A stretch of DNA of 64,000 nucleotides, taken from Haematococcus lacustris. Taxonomy: Eukaryota; Chlorophyta; Chlorophyceae; Chlamydomonadales; Haematococcaceae. Below, piece by piece: positions 11,253 through 22,500 of this stretch (positions are counted from its first letter, which is position 1; the number at the start of each line of letters is the position of its first letter). The notes under the pieces were generated by a model, which was not told the DNA's origin, did no database searches, and saw only the letters and a program-made list of their open reading frames with translations. A program made the translations under genes and the position numbers. The stretch covers positions 9,501,846 to 9,565,845 of the forward strand of contig JASKMD010000031.1 in the NCBI GenBank assembly GCA_030144725.1. The letters are read 5' to 3'.

Positions 11253-11393
11253 CCTGATGGCACCACGACAGGCCCCGCACATACTTCGCATGCCGCAGGC
11301 TCCAGGCTGGGCGCACCAGCCGCGGGTTGACCTGGCCTGCTGGGGGTACCCAGTCTGCTGGCCTGGGCTGGTTAGGTGGCAGGTGCAGCTCAC

Positions 11394-11531
11394 AAGTCAG
11401 GGTCAGGGTCAGGGTCAGGGTCAGGGTCAGGGTCAGGGTCAGGGTCAGGTCAGGTCAGGTCAGGTCAGGTCAGGTCAGGTCAGGTCAGGTCAGGTCAGGT
11501 CAGGTCAGGTCAGGTCAGGTCAGGTCAGGTC
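11394..11531 (+). repeat. (GGGTCA)n followed by (GGTCA)n array
   Basis: About nine GGGTCA units, then about sixteen GGTCA units, uninterrupted. It sits exactly where the catalytic core of the minus-strand Fanzor copy should be. Confidence 0.95.
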
Positions 11532-11697
11532 AACACCCCATGCAGCACCCTGTCATCAATGACGAAGTGGCGAGCCCGCACCCCCACCATGGGGAGCATG
11601 GTGAAGGGGCGTGGGCATGTGTCATGGGCTGCCTGCCAGCCCTCTAGGCTGCGGTTGACGAACAGCACATAGCGAACCCTCTTCTCTAAGGGCAGCC

Positions 11698-13023
11698 TGC
11701 CTGCCCCCCCCTTCCCTATGGAGTCCTGTCCCTCTCGCCACGTGGCCGCCAGCCCCAGCAGCCTACGATGCTTTGCCACCTCTTCCTTCCACCTAGGCTG
11801 CCTCAGCACACTGTTGGCCGGCAAGCGCCACTTGTGCTGCCTGTCAGGCAGGCTGTAGTCTAGGCGGCCTAGCACTAGCTGGGGGAAGTGCTTCTTCATG
11901 GCCCTACTGAACCCCTCCTCCACTACCCCAACCGCCTTGCACCACCAACGGATGAACCGCCCTGGGTGCCTGTAGAACTGCTGGATGCTGGTGATGATGG
12001 TGGTGGCGTTGGCATTGAGGGAGTTGCCGTCACCTGTCAGATGCTCCTCGTCCAGCTGCTGGAGCATGGCCACCGGCCAGGTACTGCTGGGCTGCTCAAA
12101 GGCAGCCACCTCACCGGGCAGCAGCCTGATGCCGTGGTGGTGGGGGCCACGCATGAGGTGCTCCTGCACACTGGCCTTGGTAATCAGCTCCATGGCATCA
12201 CGGATCTGTGCCAGCAGCTGTGGGTCCCAGATACCCAGCTGCACTGGGGGAGGCAGCTGGGCTGGGGCGGCTGCTGTGCGGGGGGAGATGCGTGTGGGAA
12301 TGCGGGGGTGGGCATAGGGAGGGTGGTCAGGGTCAGGTGGGGGAGGGGGACCTGGGGCTGGACCTGCTGCTGCTGGGAACCCTGGAGTGGGCTGACCTAG
12401 GAAGGACAGGAGCAACACTGTCAGGCTCATGACTGCTGCCAGGACACACTGCTTGCTGCCCATGGTCATACGCTTGTTGACCTCTGCCACAACTGCGTCT
12501 ACCTCAGCTGGGCCGAGGTCAGGCTGGGCTGCCTCCACAAGACCACGCAGAGCTGCCTTGATGACCTGGCGCCTCTCTGCAATTACTACCTTGACAGCCT
12601 GCCCCTGCCCCTTGACTTGCTGCCCACTGCCACTGGCACCTGCAGACACGGGAAAGCACAGCACACGCACGGCAGGATTTGATGCACGGAGTCGCAATGT
12701 CGCGTGGCGCACACTGCGTCGCGTCGTCAGTTAGCTTCGGGGGAGTCTAGCCTGTCGTTGAGCATCTCGGCTTACCGGCTGCACTCCGCGTGGGAGAGAC
12801 GGGGCGCTTGCGTTTCGCCCTCGGGGGCATCTCAGGGATTTAGTTACATTATCCAAGCGGGGTGGCTGTGTTGGGGTGTGCATCAGGTTGGCATCTAACC
12901 GGAGCGCCGGCAACCGGAGTGGGGCGGAAGTGAGGTCCATTACATATCAATTATCGGGACGCTAGGCGCATGAGCATCTGGACACATAACCAGGCCAGGC
13001 CTTAGCTGCCATTTCAACTTGTT
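11698..13023. repeat. Left arm of a 1.33-kb inverted repeat
   Basis: Reverse complement of 18015-19350, with only scattered substitutions and one 11-base indel (TCACCCCCGGG present in the right arm near 18,055). The arm holds the 5' flank, exon 1, intron 1 and most of exon 2 of a Fanzor gene. It ends at CAACTTGTTG on the inner side and at GGGCAGGCAG on the outer side. Confidence 0.93.
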
Positions 13024-13214
13024 GAGACCAAAGGTAGGGAGCCAGCTGGTAATAGACAAGCTGGCCCGGTGAAAGCTGACCAAGGGCAGGTGCGGCAGGT
13101 CAGTGGGCTAAACAACGCATCGCAAGCATCGTATGCACAGTCACGGGCCGCCTCATAGCTCAGGGTAGCCATCAGAAGTCACACATGGAGACCTTTTACA
13201 ACCGCCCTCCTTCT

Positions 13215-13950
13215 CCCATCCAACTTCCACCCCTCCCTCCTCAGTCCTGGCTGCAATGCCCTGGGTGTGCCAGTGCTGTGCCATGTTATCCTTGCTGACA
13301 GCTGGGCCCAGCCTTTCATGTAGCCCTACTACTCATGCATGCAGGTCACATGTCTTGTGCTACTACGACTGCCACCCATTCTCTCCCAGTCCTAACATGC
13401 ATTTGCACGTCATGACGTACTGACCAGGTAGCGTACTCAATGCTGAGCCAACCCAGGCACCATCAAAACAGACCATGCAGGCCAAACAGGCCTCAGCAGG
13501 CCCAGTGGCTCTCATTGCTCAGCTCCTTGCCTCAACACACTGGTATGCCTCAACAGCCCCGTCTAAGGAGGATTGAGGGTGCCACACCTTGCCCCCTGCC
13601 TACCTAGTTAAGCTGCGCCCTTGAGCTCCACAGCAGGGGCAGGCGGCCGGGCGCAGTGGCCTGGCTTGCGGCCTCCTTCGCCAGCTGCTTCTGCTGCACC
13701 AGCAGCAGCTTGACCACGTCAAACAGTTTGGGCCGCTGCTCAGGCCAGGAGGCCATGCAGGCAGCAGCAAGCTGGGCATACCACCGCGGGCACTCGGCAG
13801 GGAAGGCCAGCGGACAGTTGCGAAACTGGTCAGGCACCATTGCATAGCGCTGCAGCGCGCGCGCATGGTGGTCCTAGTGATCACTGGGTCATGCAGCACT
13901 GTGCAAGGGGCAGGGGCGGGTGTGGAGACAGCTGTAGGGGCTGGGGAGTG
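13215..13950 (-). pseudogene. Duplicated 3' end of the receptor-kinase gene
   Basis: Inverted duplicate of about 58,765-59,510: the end of the last kinase exon plus its 3' flank. On the minus strand it reads HDPVITRTTMRA and then, in another frame, CPLAFPAECPRWYAQLAAAC and PEQRPKLFDVVKLLLVQQKQ up to the same stop (13604). Two extra bases after the ATGCGCGC codons shift the frame, so it cannot encode the kinase tail intact. Continuous genomic 3' flank shows a DNA-level duplication, not a retrocopy. Confidence 0.88.
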
Positions 13951-14137
13951 GGCATGTGTGTATTGTTGCTGGTTGGTGGGTGCGTAGCCAACCTCGTAAC
14001 ACTGTCAAACTGTAACTACTGCAAGCTGGAGGCTCAATGACAGGCTGAATGGTGTAGGGCTCGGTGCATTCGCATACGTTCGGGGCACCTTGCACAGAGA
14101 ACAAAAGCCATATACTCCAAAGGGTGCATTAATACTT

Positions 14138-15251
14138 GGGGCGGGGCGGGGCGGGGCGGGGCGGGGCGGGGCGGGGCGGGGCGGGGCGGGGCGGGGCGGG
14201 GCGGGGCGGGGCGGGGCGGGGCGGGGCGGGGCGGGGCGGGGCGGGGCGGGGCGGGGCGGGGCGGGGCGGGGCGGGGCGGGGCGGGGCGGGGCGGGGCGGG
14301 GCGGGGCGGGGCGGGGCGGGGCGGGGCGGGGCGGGGCGGGGCGGGGCGGGGCGGGGCGGGGCGGGGCGGGGCGGGGCGGGGCGGGGCGGGGCGGGGCGGG
14401 GCGGGGCGGGGCGGGGCGGGGCGGGGCGGGGCGGGGCGGGGCGGGGCGGGGCGGGGCGGGGCGGGGCGGGGCGGGGCGGGGCGGGGCGGGGCGGGGCGGG
14501 GCGGGGCGGGGCGGGGCGGGGCGGGGCGGGGCGGGGCGGGGCGGGGCGGGGCGGGGCGGGGCGGGGCGGGGCGGGGCGGGGCGGGGCGGGGCGGGGCGGG
14601 GCGGGGCGGGGCGGGGCGGGGCGGGGCGGGGCGGGGCGGGGCGGGGCGGGGCGGGGCGGGGCGGGGCGGGGCGGGGCGGGGCGGGGCGGGGCGGGGCGGG
14701 GCGGGGCGGGGCGGGGCGGGGCGGGGCGGGGCGGGGCGGGGCGGGGCGGGGCGGGGCGGGGCGGGGCGGGGCGGGGCGGGGCGGGGCGGGGCGGGGCGGG
14801 GCGGGGCGGGGCGGGGCGGGGCGGGGCGGGGCGGGGCGGGGCGGGGCGGGGCGGGGCGGGGCGGGGCGGGGCGGGGCGGGGCGGGGCGGGGCGGGGCGGG
14901 GCGGGGCGGGGCGGGGCGGGGCGGGGCGGGGCGGGGCGGGGCGGGGCGGGGCGGGGCGGGGCGGGGCGGGGCGGGGCGGGGCGGGGCGGGGCGGGGCGGG
15001 GCGGGGCGGGGCGGGGCGGGGCGGGGCGGGGCGGGGCGGGGCGGGGCGGGGCGGGGCGGGGCGGGGCGGGGCGGGGCGGGGCGGGGCGGGGCGGGGCGGG
15101 GCGGGGCGGGGCGGGGCGGGGCGGGGCGGGGCGGGGCGGGGCGGGGCGGGGCGGGGCGGGGCGGGGCGGGGCGGGGCGGGGCGGGGCGGGGCGGGGCGGG
15201 GCGGGGCGGGGCGGGGCGGGGCGGGGCGGGGCGGGGCGGGGCGGGGCGGGG
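14138..15251 (+). repeat. Pure (GGGGC)n array, about 223 units
   Basis: 1,114 bases of perfect GGGGC pentamers with no visible interruption. Long open frames exist across it on both strands only because the pentamer lacks stops (GRGGA and PAPPR repeats); they are not taken as genes. Such G-runs can form G-quadruplexes. The exact length in an assembly may be unreliable. Confidence 0.97.
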
Positions 15252-15534
15252 ACAGCTGGTATGCCCGAAGATGCAGCTGCAGAACCAGCAACTGATGTAG
15301 CAATAGGATGCCATGTGAATTGTCACTGACTATGTGCACCTGCACCAGGTATGTCGCGGCGGTCGGTCTCGGCGAGATCCGCTTGAGTCAACAAGCCTGA
15401 ATTAGAACGCCGAGGTTTGAGCCGCCGTTGCGCTCAGCAAACCGCACGATAATATATGACACACACTACACCGCGTAGCTGTTTTTTGTCCGTGAATGTG
15501 CGAAACATATTAGAAACCACGTGGCTGAGACGCG

Positions 15535-15592
15535 GCGTCGTTTTGTTTACCAGGGGTAGGTTTTTCTGTCAGTTGGGGGCACCTGAGGGGAC
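15535..15592 (-). repeat. Solo hAT-like terminus
   Basis: TACCAGGGGTAGG, CTGTCAGTTGGGGGCACCTG is the right-end orientation of the family with CAGGTG-CCCAAC ends. The adjoining GAGACGCGGCGTCGTTTTG also occurs next to the terminus at 61,613, so these two belong to one subfamily. No left partner was identified. Confidence 0.5.
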
Positions 15593-15729
15593 TTGAGGGG
15601 ACCTGAGGGGCCCCGGTACCTGGGAGTAATGTGTGAACGGGGGGTGCTCTTCCTCCGCTGCTTCCTCCCCTTGCCAAACAACTATTCTCCACCAAGCAGA
15701 GGTTCTACAAACGCGACGGGGCATCTGCG

Positions 15730-17592
15730 ATGCTTGCCGTGCGGGTGTTTGTGATTGCCGTGATGATAGCCTTGGCCTCGGCACAATCAGGTGGGGCCCA
15801 CCGCAGCTTGACTACAGACTGCATTGCGGCGGTGCGCATCGATGCCGAAGGCGGCATGCCCAGCACCAGGCAGGAGCTAGCGGACGACTGGAAGCACGGC
15901 TTGGCCGCATTGTGACACGCACAGTGTTGGGCCCGACGGCAAACTTGGGTGCCAGGCGTGGTGACCTGCCCGTTGCCTGCGCCTGGGTGCAGAAATCCTG
16001 ACCTTGCACAACGCGTACCGCGAGAGACACCAGGTCCCTCCTCTCACCTCCAGTGCCGCCCTCACCAGCGCTGCCCAGTCTTGGGCAAACAGTCTAGCAG
16101 TCAGCTGCACCTTTGAGATTGACCCCAGTACAGGTATGGGGCTGCCATGGCCAGCTTGCATGGTGTGCTGCCAGCTGCCTCAGGTCGGATGGATCATGTC
16201 GGTGATGGCCTGCTGAATGCCCGCGGTCACCCTCACGCTTTGCTGCTGCTTGCTGCGTTGCGACACGGCAGAACAGGGCGAGAACCTTGCTTCAGGCCAT
16301 CGGTCATGGGCAGAGGTGGCTAGCGACTGGTGAGTGGAGCTTGTCCTGCAGCTCAGGGCAGGGCTGCACATGCTGTCCAATGCAAGGCACATGGCAGGGC
16401 CTGCAGCACCCTGGCTGTTCCCCACCGCGGCTGCCCGCTCCGCAGTTACCCCCGCCCTTGCGCTTGCCCTGCTCTGATGTGGGCAGCACTAGCCACCGGG
16501 TTAGGGTTAGGGTTAGGGGTAGGGGTAGGGGTAGGGTTACCTGACCCTAGGCCAAGGTTAGCCCTAACCCTAACCCTAACCCCAGGCACTGCCGCTGCTG
16601 GCCTGCAGCCTGGTGCCAAAGCACGGCTGTGCTCACACCTGTCATGTAGGTATGACGAGGTGGCACTGTACAACTTTCGTGCACCAGGCTTTGCGAATAG
16701 CACAGGCCACTTCACACAGATGGTGAGTGCTACCAGCTCCTCGTCCCGCAATGACCACCCACCTTGCTGCCCAGTGGCCGGTCAGATAGTCAGCCTCCAC
16801 TGACTTGAGTGGTGTGCTGCAGCGACTGCCTGTCGGCCTGGCTGTCATGGGCCTGTTTGTGTGACCCAGCTTGGCCCCGGGCAGTGCCTATCCCTGCCCT
16901 GTGTGCAGCCCAGCCATGGTGTGCGCCGCATGCAGCAATACTGCCTGCACATATGCCTTCAGCTATACCTACAATGCAAGGCTACGTCGGGCACAATGCA
17001 GCCCTCACCTCCATGATAGGCAACCCTGATGCCAGGCTTGCCCCTGATGATGATGCCCGCACTTGCTGTCCACAGGTTTGGAAGGACACCAGGCAGCTGG
17101 GCTGCGCCTCGGCAATTTCCCAGTGCAGCTCCCGGGCCATCTATGTTTGCAGGCAAGCTGGCAGCAGGTGCAACATGTAACGACTAATAGGAGCTCATGA
17201 GATGACAACGTGCAACGCCTGTAGACTTATATGCACGTTACACAACAGGCAAGCAGACGCTTGGCCAGCAAGGCCCTCAGCCTGGCACCATTCAGCCACA
17301 ACACTGGCTGCATGGCTTGGCGGCTACACAGAAGACATCTAGCACAGTTTGTGTCATCTGATGGTGGCTGATGCTGGCTACGTTGACTATCGTGGCCTTG
17401 GCATGCAGGGCCATCAGTAAATGTCTCTCACCTCTGCAAGGCACCCCAGCACTGCAGGCCCAGGCCAGTGCTGCTGTGGCTGTGTGGCAGTGGCACTGAC
17501 TCTTACCCATGTTTGCATGCAGGTACTTCCCTCCCGGCAATGTCCAGGGGTCGTTCAGGGCCAACGTTCTCCCCCCCACTCCGTTAGGCTGA
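15730..17592 (+). CDS. Secreted CAP-superfamily (PR-1/SCP-like) protein
   Basis: Six exons close in frame: 15730-15790, 15993-16133, 16272-16329, 16650-16722, 17076-17152, 17523-17592 (480 bases, 159 aa). Residues 1-19 form a signal peptide (MLAVRVFVIAVMIALASAQ). The mature protein is nearly a bare CAP domain: EILTLHNAYRERHQVP (helix 1), AQSWANSL, GENLASG, WYDEVALYNF, the signature STGHFTQMVWKDTRQLGC, and AIYVCRYFPPGNVQG. Typical of eukaryotic PR-1/SCP proteins, which are exported and often bind sterols or act in stress or reproduction; the role here is unknown. The exon-5 intron uses a GC donor. Intron 3 holds telomere-like repeats. The gene lies within the loop of the Fanzor inverted repeat. 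Confidence 0.93.
16499..16583. repeat. Interstitial telomere-like repeats in opposing orientation
   Basis: GGGTTAGGGTTAGGG followed by GGGGTAGGGGTAGGGG, a short spacer, then CCCTAACCCTAACCCTAACC. The two halves are head to head and could form a hairpin. The array lies in intron 3 of the CAP gene. Confidence 0.9.
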
Positions 17593-18014
17593 CACTGCCT
17601 GCGGGCAACACGCTGTCCTGACGCATGGATGTTGTGACATGAGGCAGCTGGCCCGGCTAACCTAGACAAGCTGCCGAACAGCATCCATGAACCCCATCGT
17701 GACATGCTAGGGTCACACCCCTCGTCCATGATCAAGATGGGACATGCGTCCACTGCCGTGATTGCATAGGCAATGCATGCTGTGTGCTAGAGTCGTGTCA
17801 TTCAAGCTAACCAGTCATTACGCGAAGGATATGTACACGTTGTGTTGATTGTAAGCATGTAACCACGTTGTTGCACTTCCTGTGTCCAGTCACTCATCAC
17901 TTCGTGTGCAGCACGCCACCTCACTGTGAGCACCAGCCAGCAGCCCTGCAGCCTTGCAAGTTCCAAACGACTGGTAACCCGGCAGCTCACTAGCCTGTCT
18001 GCCAGACCTACCAA
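17593..18014. other. CAP 3' flank, no further gene seen
   Basis: Two TGTAA words (17850-17854 and 17858-17862) are candidate polyadenylation signals about 260 bases after the stop. Nothing else is recognisable before the inverted-repeat arm starts. Confidence 0.4.
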
Positions 18015-19350
18015 CAAGTTGAAATGGCAGCTAAGGCCTGGCCTGGTTATGTGTCCCGGGGGTGACCAGATGCTCATGCGCCTAGCGTCCCGATAATTGA
18101 TATGTAATGGACCTCACTTCCGCCCCACTCCGGTTGCCGGCGCTCCGGTTAGATGCCAACCTGATGCACACCCCAACACAGCCACTCCGCTTGGATAATG
18201 CAACTAAATCCCGGAGATGCCCCCGAGGGCGAAACGCAAGCGCCCCGTCTCTCCCACGCGGAGTGCAGCTGGTAAGCCGAGATGCTCAACGACAGGCTAG
18301 ACTCCCCCGAAGCTAACTGACGACGCGACGCAGTGTGCGCCACGCGACATTGCGACTCCGTGCATCAAATCCTGCCGTGCGTGTGCTGTGCTTTCCCGTG
18401 TCTGCAGGTGCCAGTGGCAGTGGGCAGCAAGTCAAGGGGCAGGGGCAGGCTGTCAAGGTAGTAATTGCAGAGAGGCGCCAGGTCATCAAGGTAGCTCTGC
18501 GTGGTCTTGTGGAGGCAGCCCAGCCTGACCTCGGCCCAGCTGAGGTAGACGCAGTTGTGGCAGAGGTCAACAAGCGTATGACCATGGGCAGCAAGCAGTG
18601 TGTCCTGGCAGCAGTCATGAGCCTGACAGTGTTGCTCCTGTCCTTCCTAGGTCAGCCCACTCCAGGGTTCCCAGCAGCAGCAGGTCCAGCCCCAGGTCCC
18701 CCTCCCCCACCTGACCCTGACCACCCTCCCTATGCCCACCCCCGCATTCCCACACGCATCTCCCCCCGCACAGCAGCCGCCCCAGCCCAGCTGCCTCCCC
18801 CAGTGCAGCTGGGTATCTGGGACCCACAGCTGCTGGCACAGATCCGGGACGCCATGGAGCTGATTACCAAGGCCAGTGTGCAGGAGCACCTCATGCGTGG
18901 CCCCCACCACCACGGCATCAGGCTGCTGCCCGGTGAGGTGGCTGCCTTTGAGCAGCCCAGCAGTGCCTGGCCGGTGGCCATGCTCCAGCAGCTGGACGAG
19001 GAGCATCTGACAGGTGACGGCAACTCCCTCAATGCCAACGCCACCACCATCATCACCAGCATCCAGCAGTTCTACAGGCACCCAGGGCGGTTCATCCGTT
19101 GGTGGTGCAAGGCGGTTGGGGTAGTGGAGGAGGGGTTCAGTAGGACCATGAAGAAGCACTTCCCCCAGCTAGTGCAAGGCCGCCTAGACTACAGCCTGCC
19201 TGATAGGCAGCACAAGTGGCGCTTGCCGGCCAACAGCATGCTGAGGCAGCCTAGGTGGAAGGAAGAGGTGGCAAAGCATCGTAGGCTGCTGGGGCTGCCG
19301 GCCACGTGGCGAGAGGGACAGGACTCCATAGGGAAGGGGGGGGCAGGCAG
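18015..19350. repeat. Right arm of the 1.33-kb inverted repeat
   Basis: Partner of 11698-13023, opposite orientation, about 5 kb apart. The two arms differ at a few codons of the Fanzor frame, for example A/V near the start of exon 2 and T/A in the QPSS-WPVAM segment. Confidence 0.93.
18217..19350 (+). pseudogene. Fanzor N-terminal half, truncated
   Basis: Exon 1 (18217-18271, MPPRAKRKRP start) and exon 2 from 18408 match the minus-strand copy. The reading stays open as far as KGGAGR at about 19,350, where homology to that copy stops; the expected LPLEKRVRYVLFVNR segment is gone. The frame continues by chance to 19486. About 100 bases of unrelated sequence follow, then the next Fanzor copy starts, so the two stand in tandem. 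Everything with RuvC motifs is missing. Confidence 0.72.
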
Positions 19351-19548
19351 ACCTACCAAGCCTATGTATCGTGGCTCCCAGATTTTCTCTTGGAGCACTC
19401 TGCTCTCTGGAGTCATCCGGCTACTTCTCCCGGGCTCCCGGGCAGCTGCCAACATGCTGAGATGCGCTTCCGAACAGCGAGAGTGAGAATCGCGAGAGTG
19501 AGAACCGTGAGGGAAGACAATCGCGACGTGCCGTCACTACAAAGCGCG

Positions 19549-22500
19549 ATGAAGGGCAAAAGCCGCAAGGGTTCGGCTGAGCCCAAACAGCCCACCCCCA
19601 AGCAGCCTAAGCTCAAGCCCAAGGGCAAGCCTGACACAGTGGGCTGGGTAGGCCCTGTCTCGCCAAGAGGGAAGGCGCTTAAGGATAGGGTGGAGGAGTG
19701 GGCCACCTCGAGGTTCCAGTTCGTCAAGTGCCTACCGCAGCCGCAGCCGTAATGGATCCTCCGCATTCTACTTGAAGGCTTCAACAGGGTGGGTTGCTTC
19801 AGCCGCAGCCGCAGCCGCAGCCGTGTTGGGTCCTCCGCAAGCGAGAACCCTAGACACAGGTGTGCACTGGATCCTGCCGCAGGGGCTATAATATGCCGAA
19901 AAACAAGCTCGTGGAGCATTTTAGGCTGAGGGTCGGCATCCATCACAAGCAGCGCAAGCTAGCGTCGCTTGGGGTCCTAGTGCAGGTGCCAAGTGCATGG
20001 TGGGCCCTCCCACCCCCGGCTTCCAGCTCCTCACCCTCCCTCGGTGCAGCCTTCCCCAGCCCAGGGTGCAGCCCGCCTTGACCCACTCCCTGGCCCCAGC
20101 AGCCCTGCAGCAGGCCCCCCCCAGCCTGCTTGGCAGCCCAAGCTGCAGGAGCGCAGCAGCAGCAGGCTGGCCAGCAGGCGGCCCCTGCCCTCTGCCCCCT
20201 GCCCCAATCCCTCCCAACACCTCCACATCCTGGACCCTCTGGCAGCTCAGAGGGTCCAGGACTGGGCTGCGGAGTACGCCACACCGAGCAAGGTGTCAGG
20301 CTGGAAGCATATGATGCGTGGCCCCGCAAACAGGCAGGACCTCCGTGACCTCCTAAGGCGTCCTTCGCGGACCCCGACAACCTTGCCATCGTAGGCAAGC
20401 TGGTGGAGCTGGACAAGACCGTACTGGCGGGTGATGGCAACACCATCGGCGCCCTTGCTAAGCAGATGGCTGTCAACACACGGGAGATGTTTGCCAACCA
20501 GTAAAGAACCTCACTATGTCCTATGCAAAGCAAGGTGAAGCCCATACTGAAGAGTGTGGCTTGTTATTCCTCATGTACGGCCCATGATGCGCACATCCCC
20601 ACGTGGTGCATGTAGTGCTCATGTTGTCCTATGTCAAGCTATGGTCCAAGGCAGCCCGCTCCAAGTACGGCATCATCCACGAGGTGTCCAAGCTGTTTGT
20701 GTTTGTGGTGTGCAAGTACGGCCTCAACTCCAGCAGCTCCAAGCTGCGTGGCACCCCGATGGAGGTCCCCGAGAGGCAAGCGCGATTGGCATTCCACCGC
20801 CATGTGCTGACCGGCGTGTCGGAGGATGTGGAGGAGGCAGCAGCTTAAGAGACCCAGCAGACGCAGAGGAGTCAGTAGACCCTGATGCGCCGCAACCCCT
20901 CACCAAGCTGCCATTGCACCGGCGGATCCTGTACGCCATCTACGTCAACCGGTGCCTTGAGGACTGGCGGAACCCCACCCCCCCAGCACCCCCACCCAAA
21001 GCCGAAGGCAAGGGCAAGGGCAGGGGCAAGGGCAAGGGCAGGGGCAAGGGCAAAGCCAAGGGCAAGGGCAGGAGTCCTCAAGTGCCATTCTGCCCCCCAC
21101 CCTTCATCCTCACCCCCATAGCTGGGTCTGGTACTCACTTCATCACGGTATATACCAGGGTCTTGCATGGGGTGTGCAGTCAGCTAGGCCTGGCAACAGC
21201 CACAACGGAAGCCTTTGAGGCCGAGCATGCTGCCTACAGTCAGTGGGACATGGTTTTCAAGGTAGGCAAGCTCGCCAACCAAGGGTTTGTGTTTGATAGA
21301 CAAATCCTCACTGATGGGGTCGGTGTGTGTGTGCAATGCGCCCCCCTCTGGCCCCTCTGGCAGCGTCCCAGCAGAAGACCCCTCTGGCAGCAGCCCAGCA
21401 GAAGACCCCTCTGATAGCAACAACAACAAGCGCCAAACAGCTGACATAGGGAGTGGCCTAGCTGACGAGCGGGCGCTCAAGTTTGACCCAGCCACTCAAT
21501 CGGGCATGGGCATGGAACCTGGGGTCATCTCGGCAGTTAACGCAGCTTCGGGAGTGTGGGATGAGGATGGGTGCCTGCAAAGCTTCATCATAGCAAGCTG
21601 ACCAGGAGCTAGGTGCAACATGACAGCGGCCTGATCCAGGCTCGCCGCAACACTCAGTGGTGGAATGACAATGTCAAGCTCGAGCTGCAACACCTGGCAG
21701 CAGCCACCCCAGCAAGCACTTCCCTGGTGGCCATCCAGCGGCATGTGGCCGTCACCCTGGCCACCTGAGATGCAGTGTGGGGGGAGTACCTGCATCCCAA
21801 GGGGGCAGAGCAGAAGCTGAGGCTGCACGGCGCGTAGGAGAAGGTCCTGGAGCGTTACTTCAAGGTGGGTGTTACAGTGCTGCTGCGCGGTCAGGATGCA
21901 TGGTTGGCTGCGAACTAAACTCCGGCTGCAGCCGCCAGATACATGTTGCCGCTGTGGCTGACTACGTACTCGTAAACAGCTTCCGACTAGCGTGGCAGTG
22001 CTTGGTACTTACATCGTCAAGAAGATGGCATCAGTAAAACACTTCTCATCGCATTTCTACGTCACTGAACCAGTCATCCGATCCAGAGTCCTCAGAGGTC
22101 AGAAGTAAGAAATCCCGACACCCAACAGCGCTCAGCCTTAAGTAAGCCAAGAACAACTAACAACCGTCATGACAAAGTAAGACATGACATGACACGACAA
22201 ACCCAGATCTCGCATGCAGGGCTGGAAAGATCTGCATGCGCATTTCAGAACACATGCATTTTGGATTCAAAGCAGGACTGTAACAGTAGGAGTGCCAAGG
22301 GTAGGGGGGGAGGGGCAGGGTCAAATGATGATGACCTCCCCACATGTGACCTGCTAGGTGCCCATGGCCCCAGTCCTTTCAAGGATGTCATGCGCATTAT
22401 GTGCCTTGTGTGCCATGCAGCTGGAGGAGAAGGCAGCCATTGAGTCCCAGAAGCGGTGGGGGACCCGCAAGCAAATGGTGGTGTTCTTTAGCCACGCAAG

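Larger units (their letters stand above)
10679..12830 (-). pseudogene. Fanzor with N-terminal domain and RuvC-III but no RuvC-I/II
   Basis: Exon 1 (12830-12776) starts MPPRAKRKRP, a basic nuclear-signal-like start, and has a GTAAGC donor. Exon 2 opens at 12639 and runs to the ORF end at 11525: ERRQVIKAALRGLVEAAQ, a Pro-rich linker, HLTGDGNSLNANATTI, KHFPQLVLGRLDYSLPDRQH, LFVNRSLEGW and FVIDDRVLHGVLT. These match the N-terminal half of the copy at 19.5-21.2 kb. The catalytic middle (DPG, VDE, zinc finger) is missing; a (GGTCA)n array and a Pro/Ala/Gln run take its place. From about 10,920 the frame gives GRWLDRDTNGCLNLQRIGES and a C-terminal extension to 10,679. The usual NAA of RuvC-III is NGC here. 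The copy is either an internal-deletion derivative or a decaying one. Confidence 0.72.

Noticed and set aside
11398..11562. CRISPR-like array at the GGTCA repeats
   Set aside because: Contiguous short tandem repeats without spacers; eukaryotic context.
14005..15345. Long open frames (GRGGA and PAPPR repeats) on both strands across the GGGGC array
   Set aside because: The pentamer has no stop codon in any frame; the frames are explained by the repeat alone.
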